Positions 1 to 8,933 of a stretch of 36,648 nt of DNA are shown here, one piece after another. Numbering within the stretch: the stretch's first letter is position 1; each line of letters starts with the position of its first letter. Source of the stretch: Saprospiraceae bacterium (GTDB taxonomy: Bacteria > Bacteroidota > Bacteroidia > Chitinophagales > Saprospiraceae); assembly GCA_013361075.1 (NCBI GenBank), contig JABWAJ010000002.1, positions 1 through 36,648 of the forward strand. Reading direction: 5' to 3'. A program made the translations under genes and the position numbers. The notes beneath the pieces are model-generated. The model worked only from the letters and a program-made list of their open reading frames with translations. It was not told the origin of the DNA and did no database searches.

Positions 1-1205
1 GCCTGTTGAAGTTCCTGATTGACAAAATCAGACGGGAGCCGGTCAGCCTGAAGGGAACACTGAATGATCGCGATATCCGGAACGGCACCAAGGAAGCCGT
101 CAATACGCTTACTATTTATTTTGAAAAAGAGCATTCGGAAGCACCCCGGCAAAAAGGAAGTTCGGAATCAGACGAAGCAAATATAGAAACAGGCGTGGAG
201 CTGACCTGGTATGGGTCTTTGACCAAATCCGGATTTGAACCAGACGAAATTACAGAAGCCAGCGCGTTTACAGATTTTGATAACATCATCTCTGCGATTG
301 ACAAACAACTCAAACGGGAAGAGCCTTCCAGCTTGCCTGTCCTCGTTTATTACCGTTGCGACTATGCAACCGATACGCCTGCCGCCAATGGGGAAATGAT
401 TAGTACGGAGGCTTTTAATGCCTATGATCATGCTTTATCCACCCGTTCTTTTGATTTCAGGCAGTTTTCCGAATGGTACAAATGGCGGGAAGATTTAGCA
501 AGGGATACAAAAAACGGACGGGATCGGCTCCGGGAAATTACTGAACAAGCAGTTTGTACGCTGTTGAGCGACAAAAAAAATAAATTTACTCTACTAAGAA
601 CTAAGGCATTGACAACGGGTATAGGTTACGAATTAACCGTTAGCAAAAATGGAGATCCCCTAAGTGTCAATCAATTTTCATCCGGTGAAAGAATGCTCTT
701 CGCCTTAGTCGCCGACCTCGCACGGCGCTTAGCGCTTGCCAACCCCGGAGTAGAAAAGCCACTCGAAGGTAACGGCATTGTCCTTATAGACGAAATAGAC
801 CTGCACTTGCACCCGGGTAAGCAGCAGGAGGTATTGCCTAAATTATTGGAAATTTTTCCGAATGTTCAATTTGTGGTGACAACGCATAGTCCGGTGGCCA
901 TCAACAACCTCGACCCTGAAAAGTCGAGTGTCTACATGCTGAATGATACTTCCACGGTGCAGTTGGAGCATTTTGCCGGGCGTAATATTGCCGAATTGAT
1001 GTACGAATATTATGGCATAAAATCCAGGCCGGAAGGTGTGCAGAAAGATATTGACGAACTATTTTCACTTATTGAAAGTGAAGATCCCAAACAAATCAAA
1101 CAGGCCAAAACAATGCTCAATCGCCTGAAAAAACGGCTTGGAGAAGAAGATAGCGCCGTAATGGATGCGGCAAATTCTATAGAACTATTAGAAGAGATAT
1201 TATGA
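1..1205 (+). CDS. AAA family ATPase, PtuA-like (Septu or retron-associated), 5'-truncated by the window edge
   Basis: The frame is open to the left edge, and the listed start is a TTG at 6. ABC-type signature FSSGERMLFALVADLARR, Walker B IVLIDEIDLHLHP, and H-loop VVTTHSP. The Walker A region is outside the window. Overlaps the HNH gene by ATGA. Confidence 0.8.
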   Translation, partial: LLKFLIDKIRREPVSLKGTLNDRDIRNGTKEAVNTLTIYFEKEHSEAPRQKGSSESDEANIETGVELTWYGSLTKSGFEPDEITEASAFTDFDNIISAIDKQLKREEPSSLPVLVYYRCDYATDTPAANGEMISTEAFNAYDHALSTRSFDFRQFSEWYKWREDLARDTKNGRDRLREITEQAVCTLLSDKKNKFTLLRTKALTTGIGYELTVSKNGDPLSVNQFSSGERMLFALVADLARRLALANPGVEKPLEGNGIVLIDEIDLHLHPGKQQEVLPKLLEIFPNVQFVVTTHSPVAINNLDPEKSSVYMLNDTSTVQLEHFAGRNIAELMYEYYGIKSRPEGVQKDIDELFSLIESEDPKQIKQAKTMLNRLKKRLGEEDSAVMDAANSIELLEEIL

Positions 1206-1939
1206 TTTTTATCAAGAAAAATCCGGAACCGCCAGGGCTAAAGCAGTATAAATCAGATATAAAGCACCTCGGCAGAACACCTTTATGGGAACAATTTTCA
1301 GGCGAAAACAGTGACAGGACATACGAGTCAGCATTTGAAGAACTTAGAATCTCACTTGTTAAAGAACAACGATCTGTTTGTTGTTATTGCCAACAGAAAA
1401 TTGCCTTCAAATCTGCTGAAACAGGGAAGTTGCTCATGAAAACTGAGCATTTTTTGCCTAAAAAGGGAAAACATGCCGTACCGGACAAGCAACTTGATTA
1501 TGGCAATTTGCTGGCAGTTTGCTTTGGAAACAGTGATACAGAACAGGAAAAGCATTGCGATTCCCATAAACTCGGCAATATTCTTCAGGCTATCCCAAAT
1601 CCATCAGAAGGAAAACAAAAGGATTTCAGGCCTTTTCTCAAGTATAAAGTTCAAATAAACCAACAAGAAGTGCTGGTGCTGCCAATGAGAAACGACGAAC
1701 GGCTGGAGGATGACATTAATAAGGTACTAAATCTGAACGAACAATCATTGCGTTCAAAAAGGTTTAGCGCATGGGAATCTGTATCGAGACTAATCAAAAA
1801 AAAAGATGGTACCTTTAAAGTCCAACGGATCAGGGAACTTTTGGAAATTTATACGCCTGCCGAGCAAAAAGAATATATGCCCTTCTGTGATTTTATTACT
1901 TCGTGGCTAAGGGAACATTTGAGAGAGATCGAAGGATAA
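1202..1939 (+). CDS. HNH endonuclease-like protein, PtuB / TIGR02646-like
   Basis: CCYCQQKI...KTEHFLPK...YGNLLAVC...KHCDSHKLGN matches the HNH/zinc-finger pattern of TIGR02646-type proteins. ATGA overlap with the upstream ATPase. Confidence 0.75.
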   Translation: MIFIKKNPEPPGLKQYKSDIKHLGRTPLWEQFSGENSDRTYESAFEELRISLVKEQRSVCCYCQQKIAFKSAETGKLLMKTEHFLPKKGKHAVPDKQLDYGNLLAVCFGNSDTEQEKHCDSHKLGNILQAIPNPSEGKQKDFRPFLKYKVQINQQEVLVLPMRNDERLEDDINKVLNLNEQSLRSKRFSAWESVSRLIKKKDGTFKVQRIRELLEIYTPAEQKEYMPFCDFITSWLREHLREIEG

Positions 1940-1981
1940 GGTAAGGTGTCGGACACTTTTGGAAGTGTCCGACACCTTACC
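1940..1981. repeat. Perfect inverted repeat, 19-bp arms and 4-nt loop, between convergent genes
   Basis: ggtaaggtgtcggacactt-ttgg-aagtgtccgacaccttacc read directly. Confidence 0.95.
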
Positions 1982-2012
1982 GTCTACCGTCCACCGTCCA
2001 CCATCCACCACT
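1978..2012. repeat. Degenerate heptamer tandem run (TACCGTC/CACCGTC/CACCATC)
   Basis: TACCGTC TACCGTC CACCGTC CACCATC CACCACT, running into the stop codon of the convergent gene. Confidence 0.85.
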
Positions 2013-5007
2013 AAAACAAATACCGCACGCCAAACTGGAACTGCCGCGGCGGCGATGCCGAAAACAGGCGGTACGTATTCGACGATTTTGGTCCGATCTG
2101 GCTCAGGTTGCTGACCGTGCGGGTGGTGTTGTAGCCCGACCAGTTTTGCGCGTTAAAAATATTAAAAATATCGGCGCTGAATTCCAAGAGGTGTGTGCCT
2201 TTCAGCTTCAACTGGTAGCGCACCGAAAGATCGAAGGTTGTTGCCCAGGGCAGGCGGTCGCCGCTTTTTACCTCGCCCGGCCAGCGGTCGGCGGGCAAAC
2301 CAAAGCTTTCTCCGTCGCCATTGAGGTCGGTGGTGCCAAATACGGTGGCATCGGCAACGCGCGTCACGGGTTGGCCGCTTTGAATCAGGGCCGTTGGTGA
2401 AATGAGCAGGCCGCTCAGGGGCTCGTACAGCAATACGGCGCTGATGACGTGCCGCCGGTCGTTTTCATCCCAGGCGTATTCCGCATCAAAGTTGTTGGAG
2501 TCCTGGGCGCGGGTATTGATGCTGCTGGTATTGCTTTTCGTCCACGACAGGGTATAGAGCAGGCGGTACCCGATTTTATTGTCGCCGATGGATTTTTGCA
2601 GCATAAAATTAAACGCGGTATACCGGGCAATGCCTGCTGTTTCGGTCACAAAAACGTTGCGGGCAATGCCCCGCAGGGTGTCGTTGCCTTCCGCAACGGC
2701 GTAAAATCCGACAGCGTCGCGGTAAATCGGCACAACCCGGGTGGAGTCGGCGCTGGCTTGCGGGCGCACTTTGAAATCAGCAGGATTGTCGAACACCCAC
2801 GGCGTGGGCGCATTCAGGTTGCGGATGATGTACAGGTTGTTGGTGCGGGTGTGTACGGCATCGAAAAGAAACAAATGCTCGTCGGTCAACTTGCGCTGGT
2901 ACCCCAATGAAAACTGATGGGAGTAGGGATTCTGGAATCCATTGGGGTTCATGATGCGCAGGTTGGTGGTGAATTGCGATTCGCGGCGAACCTGAAGCTC
3001 CTCCGGAGAAGGGCCGTTGGGGAAGGTGACGCCTGGTGCCGTTGCGCGGATGTTGCCGGGAAAGGTAATGCGGTCAAGATCGGCATTGGCATCGAGTACC
3101 CCGGCCCGTTGGAGTTCGGCCAGCTGCTTTTTGAAATCTTCCGAATTGCTGCTGAATTGAAGGTTGTCGCTGTACACAGAATATTTGATCTTGTCGTAAT
3201 AAATGCCGTATCCTCCGCGAATGACGCTGCGGGGGTCCAGCTTGTAATTAAAGCTTGCACGCGGCCCGAGGTTGTTAAAATCGCCTTTGGTGCCGCCTCC
3301 TTTCGACAGGTTGTCGTAATCCCAGCGCAAACCGAGCGACAGGTTTAGCCGGTTGTTCACCGACCATTGGTCTTCCAGATAGGCGCTGTACACATTCTGG
3401 ATGGCCCCAAAAGTGGTTGGCCGCAATTCCACATCGTAAGTGCGCACGTTCACATTCGCCGGAATGTGCTCTACATTCAGTGCCGACCCGAGGTTCAGGT
3501 TGCGCATGTCGGTCAGTTGCTGATCGGTCAGGCGAACCGTATAAGTGCCGTAGGGGTTGCCGCCGCCGAGCAGCTGAAAATCGGAAGTGATGAACTCAAG
3601 TCCGGCTTTGAACTGGTGTCTGCCGCTGCGGTACAGCCACTTGCTCTGTACCTGGTGGGTGTATTCAAAATCGTCGAAAATAGCACCCGATTGCCCGACA
3701 ATGGCGATAGCAGTACCCGCCGGATTCTGGATGGTGACGGAAGGGGTGGTTTCGTTTACCGGCTGGCGGTAGTTCCAGCGGAAAAAGCTGTGCTGGTAAT
3801 TTAATTCCCCGTTGATTTTGTTGCCGATTTTGTACTGGTTGCGCAAGGCCAGGAGGTAGGTTTCATTGTCCTGTGCAGAACTGGCCGATGGAAACAAAAT
3901 GCCGCCTTCCAAACCGCCGCCCTGGCGTTGGTTGTAGAAACGACCCACCTGCGCCCGCACAGAAGTGCGCCACGATGGCGACCAGACGTGGTCAAGTTTG
4001 GCAGAAGCATACGTGAAGCGGTTTTCTCCGCGCACAATCTCATTTACACCGAGTTGCGCAACGTTGAGCAGGTTGTCCTTATAGTCGTAGGTTTGTTCTA
4101 CGTTTACATAAAAGAAGGTTTTGTCTTTTTTGATGGGGCCGCCCACGGATGCACCGACCTGGTGGCGCTGAAACCCGTCCTTAACCGGATTGCCGTAGAG
4201 GTCGAGGGTGGCAAATGCCGACGGGGCGTCAACTGCTGCACCGGGACGGGTAAGGTAGAAGGCCTCTCCAGTCCAGTCATTGGTGCCGGAACGCGACAGC
4301 ACGTTGACGATGCCGTTGCTGGTGTTGCCCCATTCTGCAGAATAGTTGTTGGTGAGTACGGTAATGTTTTCCACAAAACCAACGGGCGTATTGAATTTCA
4401 TGTTGCCGAGAAAGCGCTCGTTGTTGTCCATCCCGTCTATCAGGTAGTTGGTAAAAATGCCATTCAACCCATTGATGCTGATGTTAGGTCCTTCGGCGTA
4501 ACCAAGGATGGCAACCGTCACGTTGGGCAGGCGGAAAAGCGATCGCGTTACATCCCGGCCCTCGATGGGCAGGCGTTGCAATTCTTCTTTTTTCATTTGC
4601 CCCGATACTGCGGCGTTTTCTGTATTCATCCGGACCAGCGAGGTGCTGGAAATCAGGATTTCACCAACAGAGGCTACTGTGTGGCTCGGCAAGTTCAGCA
4701 CCGCATTTAACACGCCTTCTTTAAGGCTTAAACCGGTCAGGATTCCGGCCTGGTATTGGGTGTCATCCAGCGCGTAAACCGAATACGTCTTTCCGGCAGT
4801 CAGGTTTTCAAAAACGGCCAAACCTTTGGCATTGGTTTGCATGGAGTCGAGCACCCTAGGGTCGTTGTCGCCGGTCAGGTAAAGCCACTTGCTGGCAATG
4901 GGAGTGTCGTCAAGCAGGGAGGCGACCTGCACCCGAATGCTGCTTTGGGCAGACAACCCGGTAAAGGCCATCAAAGTCAGGAGAATGAGGAGTAGGCAGT
5001 TTTTCAT
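2011..5007 (-). CDS. TonB-dependent receptor (Oar-like, N-terminal carboxypeptidase-regulatory-like domain)
   Basis: Signal peptide MKNCLLLILLTLMAFTGLSAQ; plug-like NISINGLNGIFTNYLIDGMDNNERFLGNM; beta-barrel repeats; C-terminal FQFGVRYLF. Confidence 0.88.
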   Translation of the reverse strand: MKNCLLLILLTLMAFTGLSAQSSIRVQVASLLDDTPIASKWLYLTGDNDPRVLDSMQTNAKGLAVFENLTAGKTYSVYALDDTQYQAGILTGLSLKEGVLNAVLNLPSHTVASVGEILISSTSLVRMNTENAAVSGQMKKEELQRLPIEGRDVTRSLFRLPNVTVAILGYAEGPNISINGLNGIFTNYLIDGMDNNERFLGNMKFNTPVGFVENITVLTNNYSAEWGNTSNGIVNVLSRSGTNDWTGEAFYLTRPGAAVDAPSAFATLDLYGNPVKDGFQRHQVGASVGGPIKKDKTFFYVNVEQTYDYKDNLLNVAQLGVNEIVRGENRFTYASAKLDHVWSPSWRTSVRAQVGRFYNQRQGGGLEGGILFPSASSAQDNETYLLALRNQYKIGNKINGELNYQHSFFRWNYRQPVNETTPSVTIQNPAGTAIAIVGQSGAIFDDFEYTHQVQSKWLYRSGRHQFKAGLEFITSDFQLLGGGNPYGTYTVRLTDQQLTDMRNLNLGSALNVEHIPANVNVRTYDVELRPTTFGAIQNVYSAYLEDQWSVNNRLNLSLGLRWDYDNLSKGGGTKGDFNNLGPRASFNYKLDPRSVIRGGYGIYYDKIKYSVYSDNLQFSSNSEDFKKQLAELQRAGVLDANADLDRITFPGNIRATAPGVTFPNGPSPEELQVRRESQFTTNLRIMNPNGFQNPYSHQFSLGYQRKLTDEHLFLFDAVHTRTNNLYIIRNLNAPTPWVFDNPADFKVRPQASADSTRVVPIYRDAVGFYAVAEGNDTLRGIARNVFVTETAGIARYTAFNFMLQKSIGDNKIGYRLLYTLSWTKSNTSSINTRAQDSNNFDAEYAWDENDRRHVISAVLLYEPLSGLLISPTALIQSGQPVTRVADATVFGTTDLNGDGESFGLPADRWPGEVKSGDRLPWATTFDLSVRYQLKLKGTHLLEFSADIFNIFNAQNWSGYNTTRTVSNLSQIGPKSSNTYRLFSASPPRQFQFGVRYLF

Positions 5008-5193
5008 AAAGAGTGATGTTTAGGTTTTGATAAAAAACGCAGGACAGCCTGTGCCGGATAGAATTCCCCAAAGGGATCAGCAACCCGGAGCAGGGGCCGT
5101 GAATGACCTGCATAAAAGAAAGCAATACAGTACCTTAGCAGATAACCTGTACCGCCATCATGAATAACTTGATGAATTGGAACGGATCAATGG

Positions 5194-5934
5194 TCAGGTG
5201 CACATGGGGGGTGCGCGAAGCCCTTTTGAAAAGCGGATGCTGCGGGCGATGAAGGAAAATTCGACGATGAATATTCCTGCCGGTTTTTCAGCAATCAGGG
5301 CATGAAGGAGCGTTCGTAATTTATTCAAAACGCAGCGTGCCGGGTGTTTCAGCCAGCGGCGTATGCTATCTGCGTGGTCGAGGTCGGCCAGGTGCCTGAG
5401 CAGGCTCGGTTGTGGTGCGCCGCGCTTAAAAAGTAAAGTAAGCAGGGATTGAAAAAGCCTGGGGGTGCACCAGGGAAGTTCCTCCCAGGTTTCCGGACAA
5501 AAATTCTTTTGGTGGATGCCGATGAGGTAAGCGCCCCCGTCGGTAGAAGGGCCAAGTACGCTGTAGCCTGACTCAAGCCGGGCTATTGCCTTTTCAAGGT
5601 CGCTGTGGCTAAGGTCCGGACTGTCATTGCCCACCACCAGTACCGATTCGAACCCACAATCAAACACTTCAGCGAGTGCATGGGTGATGCGTTTGCCGAA
5701 GCCAGTTTTGGTTTGATTGGATTCGTTGGAATGAAAAACAGGAAGGCCTGTTTCCCGGAGCAACGCCGCTGTTCGTTTGTGCAAAATGCCGAAAGCACTC
5801 CGGAAAACGGGTGCCAAATGCCGGGGAAACCGCTGTGCTTTTTCATCAGCAAGCGGGTCTTTTGCAAAAAAGAGTATGGCAGTTCGTTGCGTCAAGCGGT
5901 TAAAAGGATTGTTTCCAGTAAATATACGTAGCAA
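5194..5934 (-). CDS. DUF2064 / TIGR04282-like glycosyltransferase family protein
   Basis: RTAILFFAKDP...FESVLVVGNDSPDLSHSDLEKA...SVLGPSTDGGAYLIGI is the DUF2064 pattern. Confidence 0.75.
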   Translation of the reverse strand: MLRIFTGNNPFNRLTQRTAILFFAKDPLADEKAQRFPRHLAPVFRSAFGILHKRTAALLRETGLPVFHSNESNQTKTGFGKRITHALAEVFDCGFESVLVVGNDSPDLSHSDLEKAIARLESGYSVLGPSTDGGAYLIGIHQKNFCPETWEELPWCTPRLFQSLLTLLFKRGAPQPSLLRHLADLDHADSIRRWLKHPARCVLNKLRTLLHALIAEKPAGIFIVEFSFIARSIRFSKGLRAPPMCT

Positions 5935-6173
5935 CCGGCAATCCGGATTTGCGCCAAAGGTAGTAGCATGAAGGTATTTAAACTGTCCGTGATACTACGT
6001 TTCAGTTCATCTTTTATAAGAGCAGGAAAAGCCTGAATCCTGCTTTCCCGGAAGGAAAGATAGTATAAAAAAGAATAAATTCATGCAGGTGAGCAAACTG
6101 GTGCTGGCTGCACTATATTTGAACTTAATATTGCAATCATTCAGGACAGCCAGTTCCTGTTCAACCCTTCTTT

Positions 6174-7289
6174 ATGCGGAACATCTTCATTGCGGCTTCC
6201 GGACAGCACGTCGGAAAAACGACTACCACACTCGGATTGGTTTCTAATTTGCGGAAAATGGGCTACAACACCGGATATTGCAAACCCGTTGGCCAGCAGT
6301 TTGTAGATGTAAACGGAGCGGTCGCGGACAAAGATGCGGTCTTGTTTGCCGATGTAATCGGCTTTCGGGTGGTACCCGAATGGCATAGTCCCGTTGTGAT
6401 TGGGTCCGGGGTCACCCGCCAGTATTTAGATGACCCTACCCAGTTTCATTTTAAGGAGCAGATACAGGCTGCTGCCCGGTCGCTGGATCCGCTGTATGAT
6501 ATTGTCGTTTATGAAGGGACCGGTCATCCGGGAGTTGGCAGCATTGCCGATGTGTCGAATGCCCAGGTGGCAAAACTGCTGGGCTGCGGGGTTATCCTGG
6601 TGGTGGAAGGGGGGATTGGCCGTACCATTGACCGGCTGAATTTGTGCCGCGCCATTTTTAAAGAACAGGACGTACCGATCGTAGGCGTTATTGTGAACAA
6701 GGTGGAAATGACTAAAAAAGAAGAAGTTACGCACTATGTAGGCAAGGCGCTCAACCACATGGGGATCCCGCTGATGGGGGTTATTCCTTATGACAAAACC
6801 TTGCTTTTTCCGATCCTTGAAACCATTCGCCAGGCAGTGAATGGTGCCTGTATTCTGAATGAGGACCGCCTCAACAACCGGGTTGAAGACATCGTTGCCG
6901 GCTCATTGGTGGACATAGAGGAGTTCAATACCTTTGAAAATATATTGCTGGTGGTTAGTTTCAAACGGGTAAAAGAAGCCGTGAAAAAAATCAAACGGAT
7001 TTCGCAGATCAAAAAATTAGAGCGTTCCCCGCTTTCCGGCGTTATCGTCACCGGCGACGGGCGTCATGCCAAATGGCATACCGAAGAGGATCTCTACCAC
7101 CCTTACTTTGTGGAACACCAGATTCCCGTCATTGCTACTTTGCTGGATACGTACGGGTCTGTGCTGAAAGTCAACCGGATTGAAGTAAAAATCAATACCC
7201 AAACTCCCTGGAAAGTTTCCCGCGCCATTGAGCTGATTCGCCAGCACCTGCATTTTGAACAACTGGTTGATTACCTGAAAAGTACCTGA
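6174..7289 (+). CDS. P-loop protein, BioD-like AAA domain plus DRTGG-like region (Pta N-terminal-like)
   Basis: Walker A AASGQHVGKTTTTLGL; BioD-like VVYEGTGHPGVGS; ILVVEGGIGRTIDRL. Confidence 0.7.
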   Translation: MRNIFIAASGQHVGKTTTTLGLVSNLRKMGYNTGYCKPVGQQFVDVNGAVADKDAVLFADVIGFRVVPEWHSPVVIGSGVTRQYLDDPTQFHFKEQIQAAARSLDPLYDIVVYEGTGHPGVGSIADVSNAQVAKLLGCGVILVVEGGIGRTIDRLNLCRAIFKEQDVPIVGVIVNKVEMTKKEEVTHYVGKALNHMGIPLMGVIPYDKTLLFPILETIRQAVNGACILNEDRLNNRVEDIVAGSLVDIEEFNTFENILLVVSFKRVKEAVKKIKRISQIKKLERSPLSGVIVTGDGRHAKWHTEEDLYHPYFVEHQIPVIATLLDTYGSVLKVNRIEVKINTQTPWKVSRAIELIRQHLHFEQLVDYLKST

Positions 7290-7392
7290 TTCAAAACTGA
7301 GCGGAAATGTTAATGTATCTGGGTTGCATGTTGTTTTGTGAGCGACAGCCGTAATTTTATCTAAAAAAATAACGTTTATTGGAAATGAAGTT

Positions 7393-7421
7393 TTGAACGA
7401 ACCAGATGTTTTGTAATTTTG
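7393..7421 (+). promoter_or_regulatory. Candidate Bacteroidota-type promoter (TTG - 18 nt - TAATTTTG)
   Basis: TTG at 7393-7395 and TAnnTTTG match TAATTTTG at 7414-7421, upstream of the ORF at 7501. Confidence 0.45.
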
Positions 7422-7500
7422 TTCTACCAACACCGGGTGCTTCGCAAGAGCAGCACTTGTCATCAAACACCGATTTTGCTAACCAAATCGCTTAAAGGTC

Positions 7501-7740
7501 ATGATCAGAAGAACGATCGCGTCGAGGCTTACACAAGCTAAGATTACTTTGAGTCAAACCATGGAAAGTATATTAGACATTAACCGCCGGAGAAAAACCT
7601 TACCATCCGACCCCTCTATAAAAAAAGACCAGGAACAAGCGCTCAGTGAAGAACTCAAAATACTCAATAAATTGGCCGAACAACAGGCGGTGCTCATTCG
7701 TAAATACGAAACGGCGCTGACCAAGCAGCCTTCTTCCTAA
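7501..7740 (+). CDS. Small hypothetical protein, predicted helical
   Basis: 79 aa, Lys/Glu/Gln-rich, with a candidate promoter upstream. Internal Met at 7561 is an alternative start. Confidence 0.55.
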   Translation: MIRRTIASRLTQAKITLSQTMESILDINRRRKTLPSDPSIKKDQEQALSEELKILNKLAEQQAVLIRKYETALTKQPSS

Positions 7741-7760
7741 ATCAATTTAAGAGGGGTGTG

Positions 7761-7886
7761 AGGGGCAAAATGCAAAAGACAAGGGGCAAAAACCAAAATG
7801 GTATAATTGTCAACTATGGCAATTTACATAATTATTGACTTTTGCCCCTTGCCAACTTGCCTTTTGCCAATTTGCATCTTATACCA
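7761..7886. repeat. Intergenic repeat element with 15-nt units and an imperfect inverted organisation
   Basis: Right part GCCCCTTGCCAACTT (7844-7858) and GCCTTTTGCCAATTT (7859-7873). Left part AGGGGCAAAATGCAAAAGACAAGGGGCAAAA (7761-7791) in opposite sense. TGGTATAA (7799-7806) and TTATACCA (7879-7886) are an 8-bp inverted pair. Confidence 0.75.
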
Positions 7887-7903
7887 AAACATCTGACAAC
7901 GCA

Positions 7904-8365
7904 CTACGGGACAACTTCTGCGGGCAAAAACGGGCTGGCATCTCCGCCCCCTTTGATGATTTCCCGAACGATGGTTGAGCTGATGTGCGAATAGGCCGGA
8001 TCGCTGATGAGGAAAATGGTTTCCAAGCCCCCACCGACGATGTGGTTGAGTTGGGAGATGGTTTTTTCGTAATCGAAATCAGAGGCGTTGCGCAAGCCGC
8101 GCAGGAGGTAACGGGCACCAATGCGCTTGCAGTAGTGTGCGGTCAGGTTTTCAAACCAATCTACCCGAACTTTGGGTTCGTCTGCAAAAACATCCTTGAT
8201 CCACGTCATGCGCTGCTCCAGAGAAAAAAGGGTCTGCTTTTGAGAGTTAACGCCGATGGCGACAATTATTTGGTCGAATAAGGGCAACGCACGCCGCACC
8301 AGATCAGCATGACCGGTGGTAATGGGGTCGAAAGAACCTGGAAAAACAGCAATGTGGGACATCAT
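7904..8365 (-). CDS. coaD: Phosphopantetheine adenylyltransferase
   Basis: AVFPGSFDPITTGHADLVRRAL; YLLRGLRNASDFDYE; SDPAYSHISSTIVREI. Start chosen at MMSHIAV (8365 or 8362), not at the longer ORF start 8461. Confidence 0.95.
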   Translation of the reverse strand: MMSHIAVFPGSFDPITTGHADLVRRALPLFDQIIVAIGVNSQKQTLFSLEQRMTWIKDVFADEPKVRVDWFENLTAHYCKRIGARYLLRGLRNASDFDYEKTISQLNHIVGGGLETIFLISDPAYSHISSTIVREIIKGGGDASPFLPAEVVP

Positions 8366-8607
8366 TTTTAGGTTTGCCCCAAATGTAATCTTTATCCCCG
8401 CTACTGCGATACAGCCCGGTACAGAAAAACGGGGTCTGAAAAAAAAACTGCTTTTTTGCAACCTTTTTCTGTTTCAACCCGTCTTTGGTTTCGATTGCCG
8501 GTGTTACTGCGTCCGGTTTCCAAAACCTTATGGGTTTAAAAGGGCCGTTCGTCGAAAAGTGCAGCAAAACTGGCAATTATTGCCTAATTTCACCCGACTG
8601 TTTAAAA

Positions 8608-8865
8608 ATGAAAAAACTCAATGCCATGACAAAATCCAATACTCGGTTAGTTTTGGTAATAATTTTGGCAGCAGCGAGCTTCGCTTCATACCTCTACCTG
8701 AATTCACTCAGGTACGATAATCCTTCTACCCGCATCCCCGCACCGACGGCTGAGGAAGAAGAAGCACAAGCTGAACTCAACGCCCCGGGAAATGCCATCC
8801 TTCCGGATGTCTATCTGCTGAAAAAAGCGGTAGAGGCAGGGAAGAGGCTGATGCCGTATCAATAA
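8608..8865 (+). CDS. Small membrane-anchored hypothetical protein (85 aa)
   Basis: MKKLNAMTKSNTRLVLVIILAAASFASYLYLNSLRYD gives one hydrophobic segment; a strong terminator follows. Confidence 0.5.
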   Translation: MKKLNAMTKSNTRLVLVIILAAASFASYLYLNSLRYDNPSTRIPAPTAEEEEAQAELNAPGNAILPDVYLLKKAVEAGKRLMPYQ

Positions 8866-8890
8866 AGACCTATGCACTCAGAGGAGTGTA

Positions 8891-8928
8891 AAATACCGCA
8901 GGTATCCGTGCCTGCGGTATTTTTTTTT
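8891..8928 (+). terminator. Rho-independent terminator
   Basis: aaataccgcagg-tatccgtg-cctgcggtattt followed by a T run. Confidence 0.85.
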
Positions 8929-8933
8929 GCTAC

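Noticed and set aside
3928-4710. 260-aa plus-strand ORF (and other plus-strand ORFs across 2146-4995)
   Set aside because: Antisense to a well-supported TonB-receptor gene; no recognisable domains; expected from codon bias on the opposite strand.
6021-6044. AGCAGGA-N10-TCCTGCT inverted repeat as a terminator
   Set aside because: Lies between divergent genes with no T-run; 7-bp arms are weak evidence on their own.
6174-7289. Dethiobiotin synthase (bioD)
   Set aside because: The P-loop domain is BioD-like, but the protein is longer, with a C-terminal region resembling the DRTGG/Pta N-terminal architecture, and no biotin genes are adjacent.
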